NCBI RefSeq assembly: GCF_030646115.1
Contig: NZ_JAUSMX010000002.1
Span: forward strand, 434,001 to 498,000
Direction of reading: 5' to 3'
Source of the DNA: Fluviicoccus sp.
GTDB taxonomy: Bacteria > Pseudomonadota > Gammaproteobacteria > Pseudomonadales > Moraxellaceae
DNA length: 64,000 bases
The notes under the pieces: model-generated
The model's database searches: none
What the model was told of the DNA's origin: nothing
The model's input: the letters and a program-made list of their open reading frames with translations, nothing else
Made by a program: the position numbers and the translations under genes
Shown here: piece by piece, positions 9,430-19,788 of the stretch
How the letters are laid out: each line of letters opens with the position of its first letter
Position numbering within the stretch: the stretch's first letter is position 1

Positions 9430-11180
9430 ACCCGAAAGCCGTCGTCTTCTTCAACAAACTGGCGACTGTGAAGCTGGGCGTAAACGCCCCCTCTGGCCAA
9501 CAAATCTGCATGGGCGCCGGATTCGACTATCTGGCCGTTCTCCATGACCAGGATCAGGTCGGCTTTTTCAATCGTCGACAAGCGGTGTGCAATCACCAAC
9601 GTCGTCCGGTTTTTCATTACGGTTTCCAGGGCTGACTGGATATAGAACTCGGATTCATTGTCGAGGGCGCTGGTGGCTTCATCCAGAATCAGGATGGGTG
9701 CATCCTTGAGTATCGCCCTTGCAATGGCAAGGCGTTGCCGCTGGCCTCCAGAGAGCTGGGCGCCATCTTGGCCAATCCGGGTCCGGTAACCGTCAGGCAG
9801 CTTGATGATAAACTCATGTGCATAAGCCGCAAGGGCGGCAGCTTCAATATCTGTCTGGCTGGCGCCGGACAGTGAACCATACGCAATATTCTCGGCGATG
9901 GTGGTATCGAACAACATCACCTTCTGGTTTACGATAGAAATCTGGCGACGTAGTGAATCCAGTGTGTAATCCTGCAACGGCCTTCCATCCAGCAAAATCC
10001 TGCCGGGGTCGCAGTCATAAAAACGCGGCAACAGGTTGACCATGGTGCTCTTGCCGGAACCAGATCGCCCTACCAAGGCGACTGTCTGACCGGGTTGAAT
10101 ATGCAGATCGATATTTGTCAGAACCGGGCCGGTTTCGGGATATGAAAAAGTCAGCCCCCTATATTCCAGTTCACCCCGTGAACGCCCCATGACAGTTTTA
10201 CCAGAGTCGGTTTCACCTGGAACATCAAGCATGGTAAATACAGATTCAGCGGCAGCAATGCCGCGCTGTATCTTTTCATTAATGTCAGTCAGTGCACGCA
10301 CCGGCTTCGACAACAGACCGGCTGCTGTAATGTACGCCACGAACTCTCCGGCACTGACATCACCCAGAATGTGCGGTTGCAGCGCCATGTAAACCACAAA
10401 GCTCATGGAGACCGCCATGAGCAACTGCACCAGTGGCGTATTGAGGGATGCCGTTACCACCATTTTCATGCTTTGCCGCAAGTTTTCCATGGAGGCCTTT
10501 TCGAAACGCGCTTTCTCAAAGGCTTCGCCGCCATAACTTTTTACGACCGAGTACCCATTGATTACCTCATTAACGGTATGGCTGACATCACCCATGGTGT
10601 TCTGGATGCGATGAGAAAGCTTTCGGAACCGCTTGCTTGCCGTCCTTACCATCAAAGCCGCCAAGGGTCCGATCAGCAGCAGCGATAACGACAACCGCCA
10701 ATTGGTCCAGAACAGGTAGACCAGCAGTCCAGCGACAACCGCACCTTCACGCACCAGTGTTTTCAGTGCATCTGTAGCGGCGCCGGTCACTTGTTCGACA
10801 TCATAAATGAGCTTGGCGCTGATATGGCCGGGCGAATTGTGGAGAAAAAAATGGCTGGGCAGGGTCAGCAGCTTGTTGAACAACTCAGTCCGCAGGTGAT
10901 AGACCACATTCCGCGCCACCAGCGACAGAAAATAGTTACCCATGAACGTACCAATGCCGCGAAACAGGAAAATGATCACAATCAGAAACGGGAACCAGTC
11001 CTTGGCGTGCTGATCCTTGTTCTGGATGGCATTGATGATGAACTTGACCAACTGGGCGGCGGCCCACTCGGTCTGGGCATTGATGAAAAAGCCCAACAGC
11101 CCCAGGGCAAAGGCCACCCAGTAAGCCCGGGTGTACTTGAGAAGCCGTTTATAGACCTGGATACCGGTGCTGGAGGACAT
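9426..11180 (-). CDS. msbA: Lipid A export ABC transporter (ATPase/permease fusion)
   Basis: Inner-membrane flippase for core-lipid A. 584 residues: transmembrane domain with about six helices over the first ~320 residues, then an ABC ATPase with Walker A ALVGRSGSGKST, signature LSGGQRQRLAIARA and Walker B ILILDEATSALD, followed by the VIAHRLST switch histidine. Size and lpxK neighbour fit MsbA. It starts one base inside the exbD stop (TAATG). In E. coli comEC-msbA-lpxK are adjacent; here exbB and exbD lie between comEC and msbA. Confidence 0.96.
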   Translation of the reverse strand: MSSSTGIQVYKRLLKYTRAYWVAFALGLLGFFINAQTEWAAAQLVKFIINAIQNKDQHAKDWFPFLIVIIFLFRGIGTFMGNYFLSLVARNVVYHLRTELFNKLLTLPSHFFLHNSPGHISAKLIYDVEQVTGAATDALKTLVREGAVVAGLLVYLFWTNWRLSLSLLLIGPLAALMVRTASKRFRKLSHRIQNTMGDVSHTVNEVINGYSVVKSYGGEAFEKARFEKASMENLRQSMKMVVTASLNTPLVQLLMAVSMSFVVYMALQPHILGDVSAGEFVAYITAAGLLSKPVRALTDINEKIQRGIAAAESVFTMLDVPGETDSGKTVMGRSRGELEYRGLTFSYPETGPVLTNIDLHIQPGQTVALVGRSGSGKSTMVNLLPRFYDCDPGRILLDGRPLQDYTLDSLRRQISIVNQKVMLFDTTIAENIAYGSLSGASQTDIEAAALAAYAHEFIIKLPDGYRTRIGQDGAQLSGGQRQRLAIARAILKDAPILILDEATSALDNESEFYIQSALETVMKNRTTLVIAHRLSTIEKADLILVMENGQIVESGAHADLLARGGVYAQLHSRQFVEEDDGFRV

Positions 11181-11605
11181 TAACGGGGCTCGCTGCTGAT
11201 GCGCGTACTGATATTAAGATTGACAAAGCCCATCTGCCCCGCCACATCCATGACCGTCACCACGGACTGATGCGGCGCCTTGCCGTCTGCGGCAATCACG
11301 AAGGGCAGGTCACGGCGGCCGTTGCTGATCTTTTCGATGGCGCTTTGGAGTTGGACGGCATTCTTGATGGCCAGTTCCTGACCGTTCACCGTGTAACCCC
11401 CTGTCTGGCTGACTCCGATTTCAATGGTGCGTCCGCCGGATGTCCGGGCGGGCTCACCCTTTGCTTCAGGCAACACAATCTGCACCTTGCCGGACTTGTT
11501 GAAGGTTGTGGAGATCATCAGGAAAATAATCAGGAACAACAGGCAATCAATCAGCGGCGTCAGGTTGATTTCCAGCGAATCTTCCCGGGGACGGCGAAAC
11601 TTCAT
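11180..11605 (-). CDS. exbD: ExbD/TolR-family biopolymer transport protein
   Basis: 141 residues with one N-terminal transmembrane helix carrying the conserved aspartate (INLTPLIDCLLFLIIFLMISTTF) and a periplasmic domain ending in SSEPR. With ExbB it forms a proton-driven motor, classically coupling to TonB. No tonB gene is in the window. This is a second ExbBD/TolQR-type pair besides tolQR at 39525-40633. It overlaps exbB as ATGA. Confidence 0.92.
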   Translation of the reverse strand: MKFRRPREDSLEINLTPLIDCLLFLIIFLMISTTFNKSGKVQIVLPEAKGEPARTSGGRTIEIGVSQTGGYTVNGQELAIKNAVQLQSAIEKISNGRRDLPFVIAADGKAPHQSVVTVMDVAGQMGFVNLNISTRISSEPR

Positions 11606-12234
11606 GGATTGATTTCCTGGAAGTCCACTTCCCGGTCACCATGAACGATATCCACCAGCTTGATGGCTTGTTGCTCCATATCCACTGCCACAGAGGTTAT
11701 GTGCCGGACAAAATAGCGGTGCATGATCATAGCGGGAATGGCAACAAATATGCCCCCGGCCGTGGTGACCAGCGCCTTGGAAATGCCGTTTGCCAGCAGG
11801 GATGGGTCGGCCATGCCGCCGCCTGTAACTGCCATGAAGGCCTCGATGATGCCGAGCACGGTTCCCAGCAGCCCCAGCAAGGGGGAAATCATGGCCAATG
11901 TGCCCAACAAGGAAAGATACCGTTCCATGTGGTGAATGACCACCGAAGCGGACTCTTCAATGCTTTCCTTCATGATTTCCCGGCCGTGACGCGAATTCAG
12001 CAGGCCGGCCGCCAGGATTTCGCCCAGCGGCGAACCTGCCTTCAGCTCGCGAAGACGCTCAGCGTTCAGCTGCTTGCTGCGAATCCAGTTCCAGACTTCG
12101 GGCAATAACTCCGGCGGTGCAACCCGGCTGGTTCTCAAGGCCCAGGCACGCTCCAGACAAATCGCCAGAGCCAGCACCGAAGATACGATAATCGGCACCA
12201 TCAGCCATCCACCGGCTTTAACTAACTCCCACAC
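11602..12234 (-). CDS. exbB: ExbB/TolQ-family proton channel protein
   Basis: 210 residues, MotA/TolQ/ExbB fold. Three membrane segments are visible: LMVPIIVSSVLALAICLERAW near the N-terminus, then the LLGTLAMISPLLGLLGTVLGII block and the TTAGGIFVAIPAMIMHRYFV block, which hold the conserved channel residues. The start codon is GTG (12234), supported by a strong AGGGGA ribosome site 8 bases upstream. It is the second gene of the operon after comEC. Its role among lipid A genes is unproven. Confidence 0.92.
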   Translation of the reverse strand: MWELVKAGGWLMVPIIVSSVLALAICLERAWALRTSRVAPPELLPEVWNWIRSKQLNAERLRELKAGSPLGEILAAGLLNSRHGREIMKESIEESASVVIHHMERYLSLLGTLAMISPLLGLLGTVLGIIEAFMAVTGGGMADPSLLANGISKALVTTAGGIFVAIPAMIMHRYFVRHITSVAVDMEQQAIKLVDIVHGDREVDFQEINP

Positions 12235-12281
12235 GCTGAAATCCCCTACATGAAGGCAAAAATGGTGATTACTTTACTCAT

Positions 12282-14552
12282 TCACGGTGAATTGTGCCAG
12301 TAATGTCCAAGGCCACGCCACTGTTCCCGTGTTAATTCCCCCGTACCGCTCCATTGATATGTCAGTGTGCCGCCAGCGACCGTACTGTCCAGTGCAATTC
12401 CGGCTGTCTGGTAACGCTGCACCACCTTCGGATGGGGATGTCCGAAACGGTTGCGATAGCCGGCGGAAACTATGCCCAACTCCGGGTGCACCCGCTCCAG
12501 AAAAGCCGGCGTGCTGGAGGTTTTACTGCCATGGTGAGGTAAAACCAGCACTTCAGAAGCCAGTTCCGCCCCTGACTCCGCCAGCATTTGCTCAGCCTGT
12601 TTCTCGATGTCGCCGGTCAGCAAAATGCTGAATCCCCGGCCGGATACCCGTAACACACATGAGCGGTTGTTGTCCGTCATCGGCGCCATGCCAGGAACCG
12701 GTGACAAAAACGTAAAATCCACACCGTCCCACTGCCAGCGTTGACCGGCCCGGCAAAACTGCTGACGGGTTCCGGCTGAAGGCTGATAATTCTCCGGCAA
12801 GGAGCTGTATAGCAGTTGGTCGACCGGGAGGCGCTGCAACACCGGCTGCGCGCCACCGGTATGATCCAGATCATTATGGCTCAGCACCAGACGCTCGATC
12901 TTGCGGATTCCCGCCCCGTACAGAAAAGGCAGCACCACACGCTCACCGGTCATGGGCGAAGCACCCGTATCATAAAGCAGGTTGTGATGCCGGGTCTGCA
13001 AGACGACGCTAAGTCCCTGCCCCACATCCAGCACCGACATCCGTACAGCGCCGGCTTCCAGACTGGTTCGTAAAAAAAATACCGGCAGCAACAGCACCAA
13101 TCCCAGTTCACGCGGGGCAAAGCGCGACGGCGCCATCAGCACCACCAGGGCCAGCGACAGGAAACACAGTGACACGGGGGCCGGTTGCCACATCAGGACC
13201 GAATCCCCCCAAGAGATCAGCCACTCCAGGAAGCGACCCAGCCACTCCAGCAGGCACCCGGCCCAATACCAGCAAGCCATTCCGGCATGTTCCCACAGTT
13301 GCCCGGCCAGCAACCCGGTCATGGCCAGCGGCACCACCACAAAGCCGATCAGCGGCACCGCCACGGCATTGGCCAAGGGTGAAACCAGGCTGATTTGCCC
13401 GAAGAACAACAGACTGAGCGGCATCAGCGCCAGAAAAAGGTACAACTGCAATCCTGCCGCCTGCAACAAAACCGGCTGATGCCGGGCCCTGGCGCTCCAC
13501 AGCATGATCAGAGCCACGGCTCCGAACGACAACCAGAATCCGGCGGCATGCACGCTCAGTGGTTGCCAGAACAATACCAATGCCAGGGCCCGCCATAACA
13601 CGCCCCAAGGGTCGTTCACCCTGGCGGCCAAGGCCGCCAGGGTACAGACCGCCAGCATCACCAGGGTACGCTGGGTGGGTAAGGACCACCCGGCCAGTGC
13701 GCCATACAACAACGACGCCAGCAACATTAACGGCCACTGCAGGCGGTAAAACGGGATGCGTCTGTACCAGGCCGGCCGCAATCCCGAGGCTTGCCGGACC
13801 AGCCAAACCACGGCAGACGCAAACAGAATGACGTGCGGCCCGGAAATGGCCATCAAATGAATAATGCCCGAATCCTGATACAAGTGACTGATGCTGTCTG
13901 AAACCTGCGCCCGATCCCCGGTCAGCAAGGCCAGGGTCACGGCAGCCTCCGGCTTGTCTGCGATCAGGGGTTCGAACTGACGGCGAATATCCAGACGCCA
14001 TCCATCAAACGACCAATCGGCGCCTTGCAGTCTCTCGGCACGGCGAATTGCACCTGTAGCCGTGACACCTTCGGACATCCACCACTCTTCCAGATCAAAA
14101 GCATGGGGTGAAGCGGGCCCGTACGGTCGCTTCAAATTGACGTTGAGCCGCCAGACTTCACCCGGACGATATCCGGCGGGCGCACCGTTCAAGTCCCAAT
14201 AACGGTGTCGGGGATAATAATGACCGGTTGAGAGGTTCTGCAGCGGCTGTACCCGGATATGGATGCGCCCGTGCTCGGCGGGAGCAGGTAAGCCTTCAAT
14301 GCGGACTTCAACCGGCATCTCGCGGCCTTCATCCGCCTTGGGTATCCAGTCCTGCAAATACAGTCCGGCTTGCCAGACACCCCAGGCCAGCCCCAACAGC
14401 AGCCATCCCGGCCAGCGCAAAACCGGCATCTTGATTCCTGTCAGCAGTAGCGCCACACCAGCCAGAGCGGGCCAAAGCGGGTCAGGAAGTGAGGGTAGAA
14501 GCAGCAAAATGGAAACACCGGCGGCAAAAGCCGGCCAAACCGCGTTTGACAT
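12282..14552 (-). CDS. comEC: ComEC/Rec2-family DNA uptake channel protein
   Basis: About 756 residues. N-terminal OB-like region, then the competence domain with many membrane helices, including the conserved AISGPHVILFASAVVWL block (typically ISGxH), and a C-terminal metallo-beta-lactamase-like domain from about residue 510 (MSVLDVGQGLSVVLQT, LLYDTGA, LSHNDLDHTGG, LPHHGSKTS). ComEC forms the inner-membrane channel that imports single-stranded DNA during natural transformation. ATG 14552 is preferred to GTG 14558 two codons earlier. It heads the operon that runs to murB. Confidence 0.94.
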   Translation of the reverse strand: MSNAVWPAFAAGVSILLLLPSLPDPLWPALAGVALLLTGIKMPVLRWPGWLLLGLAWGVWQAGLYLQDWIPKADEGREMPVEVRIEGLPAPAEHGRIHIRVQPLQNLSTGHYYPRHRYWDLNGAPAGYRPGEVWRLNVNLKRPYGPASPHAFDLEEWWMSEGVTATGAIRRAERLQGADWSFDGWRLDIRRQFEPLIADKPEAAVTLALLTGDRAQVSDSISHLYQDSGIIHLMAISGPHVILFASAVVWLVRQASGLRPAWYRRIPFYRLQWPLMLLASLLYGALAGWSLPTQRTLVMLAVCTLAALAARVNDPWGVLWRALALVLFWQPLSVHAAGFWLSFGAVALIMLWSARARHQPVLLQAAGLQLYLFLALMPLSLLFFGQISLVSPLANAVAVPLIGFVVVPLAMTGLLAGQLWEHAGMACWYWAGCLLEWLGRFLEWLISWGDSVLMWQPAPVSLCFLSLALVVLMAPSRFAPRELGLVLLLPVFFLRTSLEAGAVRMSVLDVGQGLSVVLQTRHHNLLYDTGASPMTGERVVLPFLYGAGIRKIERLVLSHNDLDHTGGAQPVLQRLPVDQLLYSSLPENYQPSAGTRQQFCRAGQRWQWDGVDFTFLSPVPGMAPMTDNNRSCVLRVSGRGFSILLTGDIEKQAEQMLAESGAELASEVLVLPHHGSKTSSTPAFLERVHPELGIVSAGYRNRFGHPHPKVVQRYQTAGIALDSTVAGGTLTYQWSGTGELTREQWRGLGHYWHNSP

Positions 14553-14790
14553 GCGCACATCCGTGTGGTCAAGGTCTTGGGAGGTGCGAGGTTAAAGGGA
14601 TATTTCCAGTCAAACAAGCACTCAGCTCCTACCTCTGGCTGAAACCTTCTATCAGGAAATCCTGATTTGCGACCGGGCTGAACCGCATTTTGTCGCTTTC
14701 TTGTGCTTATCTTGTCGGACAGTCTTGTTCCGGATTGCAGAAGCCATTCAAATAGGAAAGAATGTCGCGCCCTTTGACCTGGAAAGCGGG

Positions 14791-15390
14791 ATGCCCAAGC
14801 ACATCATTCGCCGATACCTCCCGAACCCGGAGAAGATTGCCAAAACGCCCGGCCTGGGCTTCCTCCGACACCGGCTGGAAGATCCGAACCTATGGCATCT
14901 CAACCGTCGTTCGGCATCTGGCGCCATGTTCTGGGGCTTGTGGTGCGCTTTCCTTCCCATGCCTTTCCAGACCTTGCCGGCCGCCATAGCCGCGCTGGTG
15001 TTCCGGGTCAACCTGCCGCTGGCCATTGTCCTGTGCTGGATTTCAAACCCGCTGACAATGCTGCCAGTCATTTTCGTCGGTTACGATATTGGCGCGCTTA
15101 TTCTGCAAAAACCCCTGCTCAATATGGCCGAGATCAGCAAGCTGATCGTGCATTTGGGCAACCTGTTCGACTCAACCCCGGAAGCGGCCGCCAACCGCCT
15201 TAACATGGCTGAACATATTGAGCCGTTTCTGCTGGGCATGCTGGTAAGCGGCTTTCTTGCTGGCGGCGTCGGCTATCTGGGCATGAACTGGTACTGGCGG
15301 CATCATGTCACCCGCGCCTGGCTGCTGCGCAGCAAACGTCAAAGCCAAGCCGGGAACACTCACGATTCCGGAACAGACCCGAAACCCTAG
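14791..15390 (+). CDS. DUF2062 membrane protein
   Basis: 199 residues beginning MPKHIIRRYLPNPEKI, the usual start of DUF2062 proteins. Membrane segments lie around the AMFWGLWCAFLPMPFQTLPAAIAALVFRVNLPLAIVLCWISNPLTMLPVIF region and near the C-terminus (FLLGMLVSGFLAGGVGYL). The function is unknown. In Pseudomonas a homologue sits between comEC and the lol genes, as here. ATG 14791 follows GGAAAGCGGG. A longer in-frame start at 14701 is possible but does not match the family. Confidence 0.85.
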   Translation: MPKHIIRRYLPNPEKIAKTPGLGFLRHRLEDPNLWHLNRRSASGAMFWGLWCAFLPMPFQTLPAAIAALVFRVNLPLAIVLCWISNPLTMLPVIFVGYDIGALILQKPLLNMAEISKLIVHLGNLFDSTPEAAANRLNMAEHIEPFLLGMLVSGFLAGGVGYLGMNWYWRHHVTRAWLLRSKRQSQAGNTHDSGTDPKP

Positions 15391-15408
15391 TTCGTCATTA
15401 GCGGCAGC

Positions 15409-16086
15409 TCAGACGAGCCTGCCGCTGCGCATCGTCAGCACCCGGTCAGCGGTATCAGCCAGCCGCTGATCATGTGTCACCACCACCAGACTCATACCCA
15501 GTTCGGTACGCAACTCTGCAAGCAAAGCCTGAATTTCCTGGGAGGTTTCAGCATCCAGATTGCCGGTCGGCTCGTCGGCCAGCACCAGATCCGGGCGGGA
15601 AACCAGGGCTCGGGCCAGCGCCACACGCTGACGCTCCCCTCCGGACAGTTCGGATGGTTTGTGATCCAGTCTTGGACCCAACCCCACCCTTTCCAGCAAA
15701 CTGACCGCCGCCTTGCGGGCATCCGGAATACGGCTGTCCTTGCGTAACAACAACGGCATGCAGACATTTTCCAGAGCCGTGAATTCCGGCAACAAATGGT
15801 GAAACTGGTAAACGAAACCCAAGTGCCGGTTCCGCAAGTCCCCCCGGCGGATTTCATCCATATCACTCAAGGGTTGTCCCAGAATCTGAACTTTCCCGGC
15901 CGTAGGCAAATCCAGCCCCCCCAACAAATGCAGCAGAGTGCTCTTGCCGGAGCCGGAGCTGCCTACAATAGCCACAAATTCACCCCGGAATACCTCAAGG
16001 TTGACGTCATGCAACACCTCGACCGTGCGTGCGCCATCCTCAAAACGCTTGCTCAGGCCCTGGGCCTGCAAAACAGGATTACTCAT
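15409..16086 (-). CDS. lolD: Lipoprotein-releasing ABC transporter, ATPase subunit
   Basis: 225 residues. Walker [19 protein letters not shown]-loop context [16 protein letters not shown], signature [15 protein letters not shown] and Walker [13 protein letters not shown]. Energises extraction of outer-membrane lipoproteins from the inner membrane to LolA. It overlaps the permease gene by 8 bases, so the two are co-translated. It converges on the DUF2062 gene with an 18-base gap. Confidence 0.95.
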   Translation of the reverse strand: MSNPVLQAQGLSKRFEDGARTVEVLHDVNLEVFRGEFVAIVGSSGSGKSTLLHLLGGLDLPTAGKVQILGQPLSDMDEIRRGDLRNRHLGFVYQFHHLLPEFTALENVCMPLLLRKDSRIPDARKAAVSLLERVGLGPRLDHKPSELSGGERQRVALARALVSRPDLVLADEPTGNLDAETSQEIQALLAELRTELGMSLVVVTHDQRLADTADRVLTMRSGRLV

Positions 16087-17314
16087 AACGCAGCGCCTCG
16101 GCGGGTTGGACTTTCGCCGCCTTGCGGGCGGGGTAAATGGTGGCCAGGAAACTGATCAGCCCGGTCAGCAGGCTGACCCAGGTGACATCGCGCCAGCTCA
16201 GCTCGGACGGCAGGTAATTCACGAAATAAGCGTCAAACAACGATTGTCCGGAAACTTTCTCAAACCAGGTAATGACATCGGTAATGTTCAGGGACAAGAC
16301 AATCCCCAGCAACACACCCGCCACGGTTCCGGCCAGGCCGATGACGGCGCCTTGCACCATGAAAATCCGGGTAATAGTTTGCGGGCTGGCGCCCAAGGTG
16401 CGAAGAATCGCAATATCCGCTTTCTTGTCGGTCACCACCATGACTAAGCTGGAAACAATATTGAAAGCCGCTACCGCCACAATCAACATCAGCAGCAAGC
16501 CCATCATGGCTTTCTCCATCTGGATGGCGCTGAACAGGTTGCCATGGGTCTGGGTCCAGTCAGTGGCGTAATAACGCTCCGGGAGCTGGTAAAGTAGTTC
16601 GTGGCTGACCGCCTGCGCGTCAAACAGATCCTTCAGCTTCAAACGGACACCTTGCACACTGTTGCCGATGCGCAATAGTTTGCCTGCATCCGCGATATGC
16701 ACATAGGCCAGCAAACCGTCAACATCGGCACCAACCTGGAAAATACCGACAACCGTCATGCGTTTGAAGCGGGGAATGACGCCTGCCGGAGTGACAGCCG
16801 CCTCGGGCAGCACCAGCGTCACCTTGTCGCCGGTATTCACCCCCAAACTGGAAGCGAGTGCCGCGCCAAGAACGATACCGTAGCCATCCGCCACCAGAGC
16901 CTCAAACCGCCCCTGCTGAATATGACGGGAAATGATCGACACCTGCTTTTCATAGGCCGGTTCAATCCCGCTGATCATGGCGCCGGTCACCTGGCCGTTG
17001 GCCGTCAACATGCCCTGCAGTTGGGTGACCGGCGCAACCGCCAAAACCTGTGGATTTCTTTTGGCAAACTCTGCTAAGTTCTGCCAATCCGGAATCGGTT
17101 CACGGGAAGACAGGGTGGCATGGGGTATCATGCCCAAAATCCGGTTTTTCAATTCCCGGTCAAAACCGTTCATTACGGACAAAACAGTGATCAGCACAGC
17201 CACCCCGAGCGTCAGGCCAAGAATTGACGTCAGGGAAATGAAGGAAATAAAGTGGTTACGGCGTTTGGCGCGGGTATAGCGCAGGCCGATCAGCAGGGAA
17301 ACGGGCTTGAACAT
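16079..17314 (-). CDS. lolC: Lipoprotein-releasing permease (LolC/E, possibly LolF)
   Basis: 411 residues with the four-helix LolC/E plan: N-terminal helix ([30 protein letters not shown]), a large periplasmic domain, and three C-terminal helices, ending in the [16 protein letters not shown] signature. The periplasmic domain has the loop [12 protein letters not shown], which corresponds to the LolA-binding Hook of E. coli LolC. Only one permease gene lies beside lolD here; a lolE copy does not follow. This fits either a LolF-type homodimer (known in Acinetobacter and other gammaproteobacteria) or a lolE located elsewhere. Confidence 0.9.
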   Translation of the reverse strand: MFKPVSLLIGLRYTRAKRRNHFISFISLTSILGLTLGVAVLITVLSVMNGFDRELKNRILGMIPHATLSSREPIPDWQNLAEFAKRNPQVLAVAPVTQLQGMLTANGQVTGAMISGIEPAYEKQVSIISRHIQQGRFEALVADGYGIVLGAALASSLGVNTGDKVTLVLPEAAVTPAGVIPRFKRMTVVGIFQVGADVDGLLAYVHIADAGKLLRIGNSVQGVRLKLKDLFDAQAVSHELLYQLPERYYATDWTQTHGNLFSAIQMEKAMMGLLLMLIVAVAAFNIVSSLVMVVTDKKADIAILRTLGASPQTITRIFMVQGAVIGLAGTVAGVLLGIVLSLNITDVITWFEKVSGQSLFDAYFVNYLPSELSWRDVTWVSLLTGLISFLATIYPARKAAKVQPAEALRYE

Positions 17315-17371
17315 GGCGGGATTTGGACCATAATCTTAACTAGGCGGCATAGGCCACAAGGGTTGGAAATC

Positions 17372-17974
17372 ATGACAAGAATGACAAATTCGGATAATCC
17401 TTTTGAAAGAAGACTTCTTTCACGCGTCGACTCGACACTATCCCTGCATTACCAACCCATCAGTAGTGCAGAATCGTTAAAGGATCCTTACGATACCTGT
17501 TTTTCCTTGCCCCGCTATTTTACGCTGTTCGCTGAAATGGAACAGATTGACAGTGTGCAACGCAGTCAGATGAACATGGTGGATCGGGAAAACCCCCGGC
17601 TCAGCGGCTTGTTCCAGGCGATGAACCTGAAAATCGAATTGCTGACCGGCGCCATTTATGACGGACTGGCCAAGTTGCTCTCCCCCATTCCGCAACGCGT
17701 CAACCTGAGTGAAAGTGGTCTGTCCTTTCACGCAACGGAAGCACTGACTCCGGGCACACACCTGCATCTGGCCATCAGCCATCTGGAACATCACTATCAC
17801 ATTGCCGCTACTGCGCGCGTGGTGTACTGCGAAGACGAAGATCTGGAAGGTTTCCGGACCGGCCTGTACTTCATCAACATCAACCCCAGCGACCGCGCCC
17901 GCCTCTCCCGCGATATTTCACTCAAGGAAGAGGAACACGCCTCGCTGGAGCCGTTTGAAAATCCGGATATCTGA
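17372..17974 (+). CDS. PilZ-like domain protein
   Basis: 200 residues. The C-terminal half has the PilZ second motif NLSESGLSF (N/DxSxxG) near residue 112, followed by beta-strand-like blocks (THLHLAISHLEHHYHIAATARVVY) and a GLYFININ ending. The expected upstream arginine motif is less clear; arginines occur in the N-terminal FERRLLSRVD. PilZ domains bind cyclic di-GMP, so a signalling role is likely but ligand binding is uncertain. In Pseudomonas a PilZ gene lies next to the lol genes, supporting the call. ATG 17372 has TGGAA upstream. Confidence 0.72.
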   Translation: MTRMTNSDNPFERRLLSRVDSTLSLHYQPISSAESLKDPYDTCFSLPRYFTLFAEMEQIDSVQRSQMNMVDRENPRLSGLFQAMNLKIELLTGAIYDGLAKLLSPIPQRVNLSESGLSFHATEALTPGTHLHLAISHLEHHYHIAATARVVYCEDEDLEGFRTGLYFININPSDRARLSRDISLKEEEHASLEPFENPDI

Positions 17975-18020
17975 ATCGAAACGTCCGGGAGCGGCCTGAC
18001 CCGACCGCCCCCGGCTTGAA

Positions 18021-19661
18021 TCAGGCCCCGCCCCAGGAATCCCGCAGCCCCACGGTACGGTTGAATACCGGCTTGCCGGGCTTGGTGTCCACCAGATCCG
18101 CCACGAAATACCCCTCGCGCTCAAACTGGAACCGGTCTTCCGCAGCGGCATTGGCCAACGAAGGCTCCACCATCGCCTGCACCACCTTGAATGCCTCCGA
18201 ATTGATGCAGCCCAGGAAGCCGTCATCACCCGCTTCCGGATCCGGCTGGGTGAACAAGCGGTCATACAGGCGCACTTCGGCCGGCACACCGGCGGAAGCG
18301 GACACCCAGTGAATAACGCCCTTGACCTTGCGGCCTTCGGGATTCTTACCCAGGGTATCGAGATCGGCCGAGCAGCGCAGTTCCACCACGTCTCCGGACT
18401 CATTGCGGATCACTTCATCGCAGCGGATGACGTAGCTGTGGCGCAGGCGAACTTCCCCACCCGGCACCAGCCGCTTGAAGCCCTTCGGCGGGTTATCGCT
18501 GAAGTCGGCAGCGTCAATAACGATCTCGCGGGTGAAGGGGATTTCACGCTCGCCCAGTTCCGGCAGGTTGGGGTGGCAGGCTGACCGCAGCATCAACACC
18601 TCGTCGATGTTCGTGACCACCACCTTCAAGGGATTGAGCACGGCCATGGCGCGCGGCGCGGTGTTTTCCAGATGGTTGCGGATGCAGAATTCCAGCATGC
18701 CGACATCGACCACGCCTTCACTCTTGGTGATGCCGATGCGGTCACAGAAATCCCGCAGTGACTCGGGGGTGTAACCGCGACGGCGCAGACCGGCAATGGT
18801 CGGCATCCGCGGGTCGTCCCAACCATGGACATGACCTTCGTCCACCAGCTTTTTCAGCTTGCGCTTGCTGGTCACGGTGTAATTCAGGTTCAGACGCGAG
18901 AATTCGATCTGTTGCGGATGCGCGGGCGTGGCCAGCGTGTCGAGCAGCCAGTCATAGAACGGGCGGTGATCCTCGAACTCCAGCGTGCAAAGCGAATGCG
19001 TAATGTATTCCAGGGCATCGGAGATGGGGTGGGTGTAGTCATACATCGGGTAGATGACCCACTTGTTGCCGGTCTGGTGATGCTCCACCTTCTTGATGCG
19101 GTAAATGACCGGATCGCGCAGGTTGATGTTGGGCGACGCCATGTCCACCTTGGCGCGCAGCACGCATTCACCTTCGTTGAAGTCACCGGCGCGCATCTTT
19201 TCGAACAGGCTCAGGTTTTCCTCAACCGTGCGGTTACGGAACGGCGATTCCAGTCCAGCCCCGTTCAGGGTACTGCGGCCCTGGCTGATGGCCTCGGCGC
19301 TTTGGGAGTCCACATACGCCTTGCCCATGCGGATCAGTTGCACGGCATAGTCGTAAAGTGCGTCGAAATAATTGGAGGCGTACCGTGTATCGCCCGCCCA
19401 GTCAAAGCCCAGCCAGTGCACATCGCGCTTGATGGCGTCGATGTATTCCTGTTCTTCCTTTTCGGGATTGGTGTCGTCGAAACGGAGGTTGCACTCGCCG
19501 CCCGCCTCGGCCGCCACGCCGAAATTCAGGCAGATCGACTTGGCGTGACCAATATGCAGGTAGCCGTTGGGCTCCGGCGGAAAACGGGTGATGATACGGG
19601 AGTGTTTGCCGGAGGCCAGGTCTTCAACAACCTGGGTGCGGATAAAATCTTTAGCTTCCAT
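18021..19661 (-). CDS. glnS: Glutaminyl-tRNA synthetase
   Basis: Class I synthetase, 546 residues. The HIGH motif is HIGH at 36-39 in [15 protein letters not shown]; the second signature is TVTSKRKL (KMSKS equivalent). The FDDTNPEKE block and the C-terminal anticodon-binding beta barrels (from about residue 330) are present. ATG 19661 ([15 protein letters not shown]) fits the family; a longer frame upstream is not needed. It is divergent from ppiB, as in Pseudomonas. Confidence 0.97.
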   Translation of the reverse strand: MEAKDFIRTQVVEDLASGKHSRIITRFPPEPNGYLHIGHAKSICLNFGVAAEAGGECNLRFDDTNPEKEEQEYIDAIKRDVHWLGFDWAGDTRYASNYFDALYDYAVQLIRMGKAYVDSQSAEAISQGRSTLNGAGLESPFRNRTVEENLSLFEKMRAGDFNEGECVLRAKVDMASPNINLRDPVIYRIKKVEHHQTGNKWVIYPMYDYTHPISDALEYITHSLCTLEFEDHRPFYDWLLDTLATPAHPQQIEFSRLNLNYTVTSKRKLKKLVDEGHVHGWDDPRMPTIAGLRRRGYTPESLRDFCDRIGITKSEGVVDVGMLEFCIRNHLENTAPRAMAVLNPLKVVVTNIDEVLMLRSACHPNLPELGEREIPFTREIVIDAADFSDNPPKGFKRLVPGGEVRLRHSYVIRCDEVIRNESGDVVELRCSADLDTLGKNPEGRKVKGVIHWVSASAGVPAEVRLYDRLFTQPDPEAGDDGFLGCINSEAFKVVQAMVEPSLANAAAEDRFQFEREGYFVADLVDTKPGKPVFNRTVGLRDSWGGA

Positions 19662-19788
19662 GGTAAACGGGAACTCGCATGACAAGCGTGGAATCTGCCT
19701 TTATGATTAGAGGCCGGAAAAAACGGCCAGTCTAGCGCGCACGCCGGACGGTCACAAGCCTTTTACCTTTGATTACAGGATGATGCCC

